7,169 bases of DNA from Methanosarcinales archaeon (GTDB lineage: Archaea; Halobacteriota; Methanosarcinia; Methanosarcinales; Methanocomedenaceae), in contig DAOUWY010000096.1 in NCBI GenBank assembly GCA_030666885.1, forward strand, positions 1 to 7,169, in the 5' to 3' direction. The position numbers were made by a program, and so were the translations under genes. This document shows positions 1 to 6,355 of the stretch, in pieces. The notes beneath the pieces are model-generated. The model was not told the origin of the DNA. It ran no database searches and was given only the letters and a program-made list of their open reading frames with translations. Each line of letters starts with the position of its first letter. Position 1 is the stretch's first letter.

Positions 1-57
1 CCTTGGGTTCTTTCATCTTTTTGTGCATGTTATTCGAAGAATTTCATGTACGTTTTC

Positions 58-264
58 TTACTTCTTCTCCAGCACCCCCGGCCACACCACCAGTCCGATA
101 ACCAGAGCCAGCACGAATACGAACCCCGTACCCAGGTAAGTATCATTCACCGTATACGCCGCCGAAGTCACACCCTTACCCGCCGACAGCACATAGAACA
201 ACGTACCCACAGCCAGCGCAGTCACGCTGCTAAAACCCAACGTCCTGGCAAATTGTAACGCCAT
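58..264 (-). CDS. Small two-helix membrane protein downstream of copA, unknown function
   Basis: A 68-residue protein that I do not recognise. It has two hydrophobic segments, about residues 9-28 and 44-65, joined by a short polar loop (about 29-43), and ends in a charged EKK tail, so it should be an integral membrane hairpin. It contains no Cys or His and its only Met is the start, so it has no obvious metal ligands. The ATG is preceded by AGGTGG (274-279) with 9 bases between, and this site sits inside the last codons of the copper ATPase gene. The ATPase stop codon is only 4 bases upstream of the start, so the two are very likely co-transcribed and probably translationally coupled. By context it could be an accessory or stabilising subunit of the ATPase, but that is inference. 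Composition matches the ATPase gene, which supports it being a real gene. No terminator is obvious between it and the window edge. Confidence 0.72.
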   Translation of the reverse strand: MALQFARTLGFSSVTALAVGTLFYVLSAGKGVTSAAYTVNDTYLGTGFVFVLALVIGLVVWPGVLEKK

Positions 265-268
265 ACTC

Positions 269-3088
269 TCACACCACCTGCCGCTTCAACTTGAACCGCT
301 TAAGCAATAGTGCATTAGTAGTAACAGACACCGAACTCAATGCCATGAACAGCGCCGCCAGTGCCGGAGCGATCACATACGGCCCGAACAGGCCCACTGC
401 AATAGGAATACCTGCCGTGTTGTAGGCAAAAGCCCAGAACAGGCCCTGCCTGATCTTGCCCATTGTCCGCTTGCTCAGCTCAATACTGGACACCACATCC
501 CGCAGGTCGTCCTTAATAAGCACTATCTGTGCCGATTCCATTGCAACGTCCGTACCGCTGCCCAGTGCAATACCGATATCTGCCTGCACCAGCGCCGGTG
601 CATCATTGATGCCGTCGCCAACCATGGCCACCTTCGCACCCTCGGCCTGCAGTTTCTTCACTTCAGCCGCCTTATCCCCTGGCAGCACCTCAGCCAGCAC
701 AAGGTCGATACCCACCTGCCTGGCAATAGCCTCTGCCGTTAGCCTGTTGTCTCCTGTGATCATAACAGTAGTAATACCCATCTTCTGCAAATATTCCACA
801 GCCTCTGCCGAATGTTCCTTCAGCGTATCTGCCACACCAATGATACCGATGATATCACCATCTCTTGAAATCAGCATAGCAGTTTTGCCCTCGTGCTCCA
901 GCGACTCCATAGCTTCATTCAGGGGGGCAGGGTCCATACCGCTATCATTCATCAACTTTCGTGTACCCAACAGGACATTACTTCCTTCAAACGTAACCCG
1001 CACCCCATGTCCGGCAATGGCCTCAAAGTCCTGCCCGTCAGGGATATCTATACCTTTCCCGGCAGCCCCCTCCACAATAGCTTCACCCAGCGGGTGCTCG
1101 GACCCCTTCTCAGCAATAGCAGCCAGCATAAGCACAGTATCTTCACTGACCCTGCCAACAGGTACGACATCTGTCAGCTGCGGCTCACCCCTGGTCAGTG
1201 TACCGGTCTTGTCAAACACAATAGTATCCAGCTTCTGTGCCGTCTCCAGCGCCTCGCCGCCCTTAATAAGAATCCCGTTCTCTGCCCCCTTGCCTGTACC
1301 CACCATCACGGCTATAGGCGTGGCCAGGCCAACTGCACAGGGACATGCTATCACCAGCACTGTAATGGCAATCAACAGCGCTGCCAAAAACGGACTGGCA
1401 ATCCCGTAATTAGCAGCAATATCCAGCCTCTCGAACCCGATGAAGTACCAGTAAAAGAACGCAACAAGTGCAATACTCATAACAGTTACTATGAAATGCC
1501 CAGCCACAATATCGGCAATCCTCTGGATAGGGGCCTTGTTGGTCTGGGCATCCTCAACCAGTTTGATTATCTGTGCCAGTGCCGTATCTGCACCAACCCT
1601 GGTGGCTCTATACTTGAACGACCCCGTCTTGTTGATGGTGGCACCGATAACCTCGTCACCTACGTTCTTCTCTACCGGGATGCTCTCACCTGTGAGCATG
1701 CTCTCGTCCAGGGCCAAGCGTCCTTCTACAACAATCCCGTCCACAGGCAGTTTTTCGCCGGGACGAACGACCACGATATCACTGGGCTTCACGTCCCTAA
1801 TGGGCACTTCACGCTCTGTTTTGTCAACTAAGATGCGGGCGGTCCTGGCCTGCAGCCCCATCAGTTTCTTAATGGCCTTTGATGTCTTGCCCCTGGAGTT
1901 TGCTTCCAGGTAGCGCCCCAGCACAATGAATGCAATCAGCATCACTGCTGTACCGAAATACTTGTGTTCGAATCCCGCACCCAGGTCAAGGAACACACTG
2001 GCCGTACTGATGAGGTATGCCGAACCAGTGCCAGTTGCAATCAGCAGGTTCATGTCAGTGGCACCATGCTTCAGACCTTTGTAGGCACCTGCGAAGAACT
2101 GGCGTCCGGGCAGGAGCATTACCAATGTGGCAAATATGAACTGGAAATAATCGTTACCTAAAAATCCCATAATACCGGGTACGGTATTTACCAGCGGGGC
2201 GATGTTCTGCCCCATCTCGCCGACGGACACCGGTACTGCCAGTATCAACGCAAGGATGAGGTTGCGCTTCTGGGATAGTATCTCCTTATCACGGGCTTCC
2301 CGCTCTTGATCCAGATACACACCTTTTATTTCCTCAGCCTCGTATCCGATATCGGTAACGGCTTTAATAATATCATGTACTGTTAATCTGCCGGGGTCGA
2401 ATTCCACAGTACCTTTTTCAGTGGTTAAATTCACTGAGACTTTTTGGACACCATCCAATTTTCCCAGACCCCGTTCGATGTTCTGAACACAGGATGCACA
2501 GGTCATACCAATGATATGCAGGGTGATACTCTCACCTACCACACCATAGCCCAGGTCAGTGATGGTTTTTGTGAAATGCTCGAGACCGACCTGCGCCGGG
2601 TCATATTCCACGGCTGCTTTTTCTGTGGTCAGGTTCACCACCGCCTTGATAACACCGGGCAGTTTACCCAGGCTTTTCTCGATATTCTGTACACAGGACG
2701 CACAGGTCATGCCTGTGACGCCTATGGTGGTCTTCCCGGTGCTGCCTGGTGGAGATAGTGCGGTTTTTGTACCTGTCGATGGTGCCTCATCTTTTACTTC
2801 AGTCTCCACAGGCATGCCGGCCAGGCCTTCAGTCATGAGCTTCAAACCGTCCGGTGTGGGCACCGGACAGACCTCTACCTCTTCCGCCACATGGTATCCG
2901 GTGTCGCGCACCGCCTGTTTGACATGTTCAAGGTCTATCTTTGAGGAATCGTAGGAAACTGTGGCCTCGCCTGCTTCCAGGTCAACCTTTACCATAGTAA
3001 CACCGTCAAGGGCCTCAATGGCATCATGGACCCGCTTCTGGCAGTGCTGGCAGGTCATATCCTCTATCTTAATTCCCACATCTTCCAT
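269..3088 (-). CDS. copA: Copper-exporting P1B-type ATPase with three N-terminal HMA domains
   Basis: Membrane pump that uses ATP to move Cu(+) out of the cytoplasm. Three heavy-metal-associated domains come first: about residues 3-70 (MTCQHC, Cys13/Cys16), 120-185 (GMTCASC, Cys129/Cys132) and 188-253 (GMTCASC, Cys197/Cys200). The catalytic core follows: actuator-domain TGES at 466-469, transmembrane metal-site CPC at 582-584, phosphorylation motif DKTGT with Asp626, nucleotide-domain SEHP at 663-666, TGD at 778-780 and hinge GDGIND at 824-829. Tyr889-Asn890 and Met915/Ser919 near the C-terminus match the Cu(+) (P1B-1) signature, so copper or silver is more likely than Zn/Cd. At 939 residues it is about 100 longer than usual two-HMA CopA proteins; the excess is the first HMA plus a 49-residue Pro/Thr-rich linker (71-119). 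The start is set by GGAGGT 5 bases upstream. A decayed copZ-like gene lies upstream and a small membrane protein gene 4 bases downstream. Confidence in the family is very high. Confidence 0.97.
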   Translation of the reverse strand: MEDVGIKIEDMTCQHCQKRVHDAIEALDGVTMVKVDLEAGEATVSYDSSKIDLEHVKQAVRDTGYHVAEEVEVCPVPTPDGLKLMTEGLAGMPVETEVKDEAPSTGTKTALSPPGSTGKTTIGVTGMTCASCVQNIEKSLGKLPGVIKAVVNLTTEKAAVEYDPAQVGLEHFTKTITDLGYGVVGESITLHIIGMTCASCVQNIERGLGKLDGVQKVSVNLTTEKGTVEFDPGRLTVHDIIKAVTDIGYEAEEIKGVYLDQEREARDKEILSQKRNLILALILAVPVSVGEMGQNIAPLVNTVPGIMGFLGNDYFQFIFATLVMLLPGRQFFAGAYKGLKHGATDMNLLIATGTGSAYLISTASVFLDLGAGFEHKYFGTAVMLIAFIVLGRYLEANSRGKTSKAIKKLMGLQARTARILVDKTEREVPIRDVKPSDIVVVRPGEKLPVDGIVVEGRLALDESMLTGESIPVEKNVGDEVIGATINKTGSFKYRATRVGADTALAQIIKLVEDAQTNKAPIQRIADIVAGHFIVTVMSIALVAFFYWYFIGFERLDIAANYGIASPFLAALLIAITVLVIACPCAVGLATPIAVMVGTGKGAENGILIKGGEALETAQKLDTIVFDKTGTLTRGEPQLTDVVPVGRVSEDTVLMLAAIAEKGSEHPLGEAIVEGAAGKGIDIPDGQDFEAIAGHGVRVTFEGSNVLLGTRKLMNDSGMDPAPLNEAMESLEHEGKTAMLISRDGDIIGIIGVADTLKEHSAEAVEYLQKMGITTVMITGDNRLTAEAIARQVGIDLVLAEVLPGDKAAEVKKLQAEGAKVAMVGDGINDAPALVQADIGIALGSGTDVAMESAQIVLIKDDLRDVVSSIELSKRTMGKIRQGLFWAFAYNTAGIPIAVGLFGPYVIAPALAALFMALSSVSVTTNALLLKRFKLKRQVV

Positions 3089-3093
3089 ACAAA

Positions 3094-3099
3094 ACCTCC
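3094..3099 (-). promoter_or_regulatory. Ribosome binding site of copA
   Basis: GGAGGT, 5 bases before the ATG at 3088. It is a near-perfect archaeal Shine-Dalgarno and fixes the ATPase start, so that Cys13 of the first HMA domain lies at the usual distance from the N-terminus. Confidence 0.85.
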
Positions 3100-3118
3100 A
3101 CAGGGCTCTTGACTAAAA

Positions 3119-3299
3119 TTATATTTTGTAACCGCTCTTTACTATGACCCCTTTCAGATCCTCAATATCAATATTCTCAGAATCGTAATAACCTTTTGCC
3201 TGTCCGGGCTCCAGGGTTACCTCCACGCCCCACCTCTCCTGGAATGTGGGGTGTAATTGTCGTCATATTCTTTATGCCCACTAGTGTCAAGTCAACCAT
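3119..3299 (-). pseudogene. Decayed copZ-like copper chaperone (HMA domain) gene
   Basis: The end of this stretch, read from 3262 to the TAA at 3119-3121, encodes a clear C-terminal half of a heavy-metal-associated domain: VEVTLEPGQAK, then YDSENIDIEDLK and SGYKI. Over 31 residues from LEPG, 13 match the first HMA domain of the ATPase downstream. This frame is closed upstream by TGA at 3263-3265 and has no ATG. In another frame an ATG at 3297-3299 begins MVDLTLVGIKNMT, which resembles an HMA N-terminus up to the Met-Thr of MTCxxC, and then runs 40 residues to a stop at 3177. From that Met-Thr to the VEVTL strand there are roughly 26 bases fewer than in an intact HMA domain, and the two Cys codons are missing. 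I read this as a copper chaperone gene broken by an internal frame-shifting deletion. The C-terminal half is secure; the N-terminal match is weaker. Alternatives are a sequencing or assembly error, or a short peptide starting at GTG 3226, which follows a GGAGAGG sequence. Confidence 0.6.
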
Positions 3300-3343
3300 G
3301 AAACGTATAGCTATCATCTGCCCGATCTTATACGACGTAGGTG

Positions 3344-3351
3344 TATTTAAA
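3344..3351 (-). promoter_or_regulatory. Probable archaeal TATA box for the copper operon
   Basis: TTTAAATA on the minus strand, preceded by a run of T, matches the archaeal TATA consensus. Transcription would begin about 25 bases downstream, near 3318-3322, just before an ATG at 3315-3317 and about 20 bases before the ATG at 3297-3299 of the copZ-like remnant. No other convincing promoter lies between the Yip1-side terminator and copA, so this is the likely promoter for copA and the small membrane protein gene. A short AT-rich stretch at about 3119-3127 could be a second, weaker one, but it is close to the ribosome binding site. A dyad, TACG-T-CGTA (3331-3339), lies just downstream of the TATA box. 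Confidence 0.5.
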
Positions 3352-3590
3352 AAAATCAGTACGATATTTTACTAAACCCCCATATGACCGATAAGTCAAA
3401 TAGGAGTATTTTGTGAATTAGAACGCTTTCACAACTGAACCAAAACATGCAGCTAACAATATCATTAATGGTCAGTCGGTCGAGTGCGGGAAGAGCATCG
3501 CAGGGTAAGTGCAGATGACGGGGTAGCGGCAGAGCGTAAGAAAGGATGGGGGCTGGAATCATTTCAGTACCAACCACAGAGGGACCTGAT
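3352..3590. other. Intergenic stretch with no assignable gene
   Basis: This stretch separates the copper operon promoter from the end of the Yip1-containing operon. The first part is AT-rich (3361-3420 has 19 G/C of 60). From about 3470 to 3560 it switches to a GC-rich and, on the plus strand, purine-rich block (3481-3540 has 37 G/C of 60). An open minus-strand frame crosses it (3356-3598), but its product looks like no protein family, lacks a ribosome binding site and crosses the composition change. A plus-strand frame from about 3468 to 3663 is rich in Arg, Glu and Lys at first but has no start codon before 3600. I recognise no tRNA, CRISPR or transposon end. It may be a relic of a mobile element or an unannotated structured RNA. 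Confidence 0.5.
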
Positions 3591-3620
3591 AAAAGCAAAA
3601 ATGCTCTGTGTACTCAGAGC
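3591..3620 (-). terminator. Probable terminator of the ABC permease/Yip1 operon
   Basis: On the minus strand, a perfect 6-base stem GCTCTG/CAGAGC (arms 3615-3620 and 3603-3608, loop of 6) is followed by ATTTTTGCTTTT. It begins 44 bases beyond the stop codon of the last Yip1-like gene. Archaeal termination depends mainly on T-runs, which are present here as T5 and T4, so the call is reasonable although the stem is short. Confidence 0.6.
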
Positions 3621-3664
3621 CCTCAGTGGTCGAATATCCCTTACTCCATCCTCACCAGCATAAT

Positions 3665-4327
3665 TTATCCCATTATCGAACTTGAGAACAATGCCATTGC
3701 AATCCCGAATATCAAGGACAACAACGGTAAAGCCACAGCGATCAAAGCCCTGTTGCCACTTAAATCATGGATGTGTTTGACCCCCATAAATACCAGACCT
3801 ATGCTCCACAATTTGAATATTGTACCAGAAACCAGGGAAGCCTGGTATAATGGGTTGGACATAAAGTCAGCCATAGAGCTGTCAGCGGCCCCGGTAGATG
3901 AAATAGTAATAGTAATCGGGTCAACAAAGTTCATTAATATAATTCCTACAACCGTACTGATTATAATGGGAATATAGGCATAACCATACACCACCAGCAT
4001 CTGGATGAACTTACCTTCCCCACCCAGGGCTACCGAGATCAAATGGACGATACCAGCAGCAATAACCCACATAACAAACACGCCTATCAATGCAAAAATA
4101 ATAGGCGTCACCGTGGTTATCAATTTGAACGTTTCCATACCACCGACATCCATATCACCATAATCATAGATGATCTTGTTTTGCATCAGGTATGCAGAAA
4201 TTGCATAAAATACAGAAGTTATTCCGACAATAAGAACCGCTTCTTCTATGTAAGGATTCTTAGATATGTCTTTTATCGTTTCTTTGGGACGTGTGACCAT
4301 CCCCGTAATTCTTTCCATTAGGTTCAT
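3665..4327 (-). CDS. Yip1-family membrane protein, second of a tandem pair
   Basis: A 220-residue integral membrane protein resembling the Yip1 domain family. It has five likely membrane helices at about 30-48, 68-99, 108-133, 162-183 and 192-213. The conserved core is LGGEGKF (101-107) followed by YGYAYIP (114-120), with NPLYQ (158-162) before the fourth helix and NRALIAVALP (192-201) at the last. Archaeal Yip1-like proteins often sit beside transporter genes, but their function is not established, so none is assigned. The start chosen is the ATG at 4325-4327, which has GGAGGG 6 bases upstream; a longer reading from 4372 would add 15 residues with no ribosome site and would not align with the paralogue. 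It is clearly related to the gene at 4426-5106 (RITG, ETI/VxDIS, NRALIAV shared). The 98-base gap between them carries a weak TATA-like sequence, so it may have its own promoter as well as operon read-through. A hairpin and T-run follow the stop. Confidence 0.85.
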   Translation of the reverse strand: MNLMERITGMVTRPKETIKDISKNPYIEEAVLIVGITSVFYAISAYLMQNKIIYDYGDMDVGGMETFKLITTVTPIIFALIGVFVMWVIAAGIVHLISVALGGEGKFIQMLVVYGYAYIPIIISTVVGIILMNFVDPITITISSTGAADSSMADFMSNPLYQASLVSGTIFKLWSIGLVFMGVKHIHDLSGNRALIAVALPLLSLIFGIAMALFSSSIMG

Positions 4328-4333
4328 TATTTT

Positions 4334-4339
4334 CCCTCC
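4334..4339 (-). promoter_or_regulatory. Ribosome binding site that sets the start of the second Yip1-like gene
   Basis: GGAGGG, 6 bases before ATG 4325-4327. It places the start at MNLMERITG, which aligns with MSLVGRITG of the paralogue, and rules against the upstream in-frame ATGs at 4372 and 4348. Confidence 0.8.
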
Positions 4340-4361
4340 AAAATTCATTGTCTGCAATATA

Positions 4362-4369
4362 CTAATAAA
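4362..4369 (-). promoter_or_regulatory. Weak TATA-like element before the second Yip1-like gene
   Basis: TTTATTAG followed by TATATT on the minus strand, about 35-42 bases before the start codon and inside the 98-base gap between the paralogues. Transcription from it would start close to 4340, just upstream of the ribosome binding site. The match is imperfect in an AT-rich region, so this is only a possibility. Confidence 0.25.
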
Positions 4370-4425
4370 CATGCGTTATGCAAGACTCGCTCTTTACGAC
4401 ACCAAACACCTGCTCAATTTTTTTT

Positions 4426-5106
4426 CTAGCTAAACATAAAATACAATGAAGGCACTCTCCCCACAATGACAAGCAATATTGGTATTGATACTGCAATTAG
4501 AGCTCTGTTTATACTTAAATTATGTACGAATTTAATACCCAGGATTACCAGGACGAGGGTCCATAAATTCACCATGGTAGTAATGACATAAACAGCCTGG
4601 TAATATGGATCGGACATAAGTGCTCTCGTGCTTATTTCCATCATATCGAACATTAAACTGGAAGGTGAACTTACTGTTGAAAAGTCAAAAACGAGTTTTA
4701 TCGGATTCATTAATGAAATCAGTATCAAATTGACAACTTTACCTAACAACACAGGTATATAGGCATAACTATAGATTATCAGCACCTTTTTGAACGAACC
4801 TTCCCCGCCCACCGCAATTGAACAAAGATACACTATCCACGATAAAATTATCCATGCTATCGTTACACTAATAAATCCAGTAATAAAACTGAACACCGAA
4901 GAACCGGAATATTCCGAATAACCCTGGTCCGTACCAATATATTCAAAAATAATTATGTTCTGGCTCATATATCCGGAAATTGCAGATAGTATTGCAAATA
5001 TTCCCATGATTAGTACTGCATCTTCAATATGTGAATTTTCAGATATGTCCTGTACTGTTTCTCTGGGATTTGTTAGTATCCCGGTAATTCTACCTACCAG
5101 ACTCAT
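4426..5106 (-). CDS. Yip1-family membrane protein, first of a tandem pair
   Basis: A 226-residue membrane protein of the Yip1 type, paralogous to the next gene. Likely helices lie at about 29-47, 72-98, 107-132, 169-191 and 202-224. The N-terminal cytoplasmic stretch RITGILTNPRETVQDIS is typical of the archaeal members, followed by VGGEGSF (99-105), YSYAYIP (112-118), DPYYQ (166-170) and NRALIAVSIP (200-209). The start is the ATG at 5104-5106 with GGAGTGA 5 bases upstream; a longer reading from 5208 would add 34 residues overlapping the permease gene, and these are just permease codons in another frame. The gene starts 40 bases after the permease stop on the same strand, so it is very likely in the same transcript. 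The context suggests a membrane partner or assembly factor for the ABC exporter, which is inference. G/C is low here (4681-4740 has 16 of 60), unlike the copper genes. Confidence 0.85.
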   Translation of the reverse strand: MSLVGRITGILTNPRETVQDISENSHIEDAVLIMGIFAILSAISGYMSQNIIIFEYIGTDQGYSEYSGSSVFSFITGFISVTIAWIILSWIVYLCSIAVGGEGSFKKVLIIYSYAYIPVLLGKVVNLILISLMNPIKLVFDFSTVSSPSSLMFDMMEISTRALMSDPYYQAVYVITTMVNLWTLVLVILGIKFVHNLSINRALIAVSIPILLVIVGRVPSLYFMFS

Positions 5107-5111
5107 TCTTT

Positions 5112-5118
5112 TCACTCC
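5112..5118 (-). promoter_or_regulatory. Ribosome binding site that sets the start of the first Yip1-like gene
   Basis: GGAGTGA, 5 bases before the ATG at 5104-5106. It supports the 226-residue product over the longer open frame that runs back into the permease gene. Confidence 0.75.
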
Positions 5119-5146
5119 TATAAAACATTGTTTATGATTATATTCA

Positions 5147-6355
5147 TCATTCAGCTCGCAATGCTTCCACCGGGTCCAGCCGTGCCGCCCTGGATGCAGG
5201 GTACACACCTGCTACAACGGATGTGACCAACCCGAAGGCCAGACCTATTAATATCGATGTCAGGGTCACAGTGCTGGGAAAGTTCCCAAGGACAGATATC
5301 AGGTATGCCAGGCCCCCTCCAAGGGAAACCCCGATAAGGCCGCTAACCAGACCCAGTATGCCGGATTCTATCAGGAACAATGTCCTGATATCACCTTTAT
5401 TTGCACCCACTGCTTTCATGACACCTATCTCCTTTATCCGTTCAGTAACAGTAAGCATCATCACATTTATAATACCTATGCCACCCACTACAAGGGCCAC
5501 AGCACCTATGCCGCCAAGTCCGTATTTTATCTGGTTAAGCACTACTGTTATACTGTCCAGCCACCCGCTCTGGTCAAAGATAGTATATTTTTCATTCCTG
5601 TGGGTCCTCTGGAGACTTTTGTCCATCCGTTCAATAGTTTCAGCGATCGTATCCGGATCTTCCACCCAGACATTGATCGATGAAAAAGAATACTCTTGAA
5701 TATCAAGTAAATTCTTCATGCTCGGATGGGTAATATATATCTGGGAATTGCTACTGCCTCCGAGTAGCGACATCTGTTCCACATCCTCAAGGACACCCAC
5801 CACCTTATAATCAATACTGGTATTGGTCAGGCTGTTCGTAAGTATAATATGTGACCCGGGGTTGACTTTCATATCAAACATCTTATTTGCAATATCATAT
5901 CCCAGCACCACACTGCTGCGGTCCGAATCACTCAGGAACCTGCCAGCCTCGATAGTATCTGCTATCTTTGATTCTTTTGATGGTGTTATGGCAACGACAT
6001 GTACGCTTCGTTCATCACTGCGAAACTCCATCAGGGACCCGGTAGAACGGCGCGGAGAGACACTCTCAACACCGATTACACCTTCCAGTAAAGAAACATC
6101 CCGATCATCCAGGACTGCATTTTTCATAGGTCTGCCAGCGCCGGCAGGCTCGAAACCTCCAGGTATGACCTGCACCATGTTCAGGTCCATATCGCCAAAG
6201 GCAGATGAAACACCGGTAACCAATCCTTCACCCACAGAGAGCATGACCACGATAGCTGCCACTCCTATGATAATGCCAAGACTTGACATTACGGTCTTGA
6301 ACTTCTCACCACTAAAGCTCAGGAATACAAATTCCAGGGCATCGTAGAATTTCAT
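5147..6355 (-). CDS. ABC transporter permease, MacB/FtsX family
   Basis: A 402-residue inner-membrane subunit of a type VII (MacB-like) ABC transporter. Such proteins couple cytoplasmic ATP hydrolysis to movements of an extracellular domain and serve in export or lipoprotein/envelope processes. The layout is canonical: a short cytoplasmic N-terminal helix, TM1 at about 20-42, a large extracellular MacB-type domain (about 45-270), then TM2 (about 281-303), TM3 (about 327-357) and TM4 (about 364-386). The family signature TERIKEIGVMKAVGA lies at 304-318, the cytoplasmic coupling segment that meets the ATPase, and YPASRAARLDPVEALR at 385-400 closes the protein. Length is normal and no key region is missing. 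Its ATG overlaps the TGA of the preceding gene (ATGA), implying translational coupling with the membrane-anchored extracellular protein. The partner ATP-binding gene is not in the window and may lie upstream beyond the right edge. The substrate cannot be told from sequence. Confidence 0.93.
   Translation of the reverse strand: MKFYDALEFVFLSFSGEKFKTVMSSLGIIIGVAAIVVMLSVGEGLVTGVSSAFGDMDLNMVQVIPGGFEPAGAGRPMKNAVLDDRDVSLLEGVIGVESVSPRRSTGSLMEFRSDERSVHVVAITPSKESKIADTIEAGRFLSDSDRSSVVLGYDIANKMFDMKVNPGSHIILTNSLTNTSIDYKVVGVLEDVEQMSLLGGSSNSQIYITHPSMKNLLDIQEYSFSSINVWVEDPDTIAETIERMDKSLQRTHRNEKYTIFDQSGWLDSITVVLNQIKYGLGGIGAVALVVGGIGIINVMMLTVTERIKEIGVMKAVGANKGDIRTLFLIESGILGLVSGLIGVSLGGGLAYLISVLGNFPSTVTLTSILIGLAFGLVTSVVAGVYPASRAARLDPVEALRAE

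Noticed and set aside
1..28. Possible start of another minus-strand gene (ATG at 26-28, reading MHKKMKEPK)
   Set aside because: Only nine codons are visible, with no ribosome binding site, so it cannot be supported.
1..57. Terminator after the small membrane protein gene
   Set aside because: The minus strand here has only a 4-base stem (ATTC/GAAT) and no T-run, so no terminator is supported.
456..1831. Long plus-strand open frames (456-1409 and 893-1831)
   Set aside because: They lie opposite copA, whose motifs are unmistakable; the products are Ser/Thr/Pro-rich or His/Gln-rich antisense translations that resemble no family.
3286..3296. Direct repeat TTGAC-TTGAC and the palindrome CACTAGTG (3279-3286) near the copper promoter
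   Set aside because: Both fall inside the copZ-like remnant's coding region, are short and have no match to a regulator site I can name.
3356..3598. Minus-strand open frame of 80 residues between the operons
   Set aside because: No ribosome binding site, no recognisable domain, overlaps the promoter end and the terminator tail, and crosses an abrupt composition change.
3546..3977. Plus-strand open frame of 143 residues
   Set aside because: Mostly antisense to the second Yip1-like gene, which has a paralogue and a good ribosome site.
5107..5208. Longer N-terminus for the first Yip1-like protein
   Set aside because: The extra 34 residues overlap permease codons in another frame and lack a ribosome site; the internal ATG has GGAGTGA and aligns with the paralogue.
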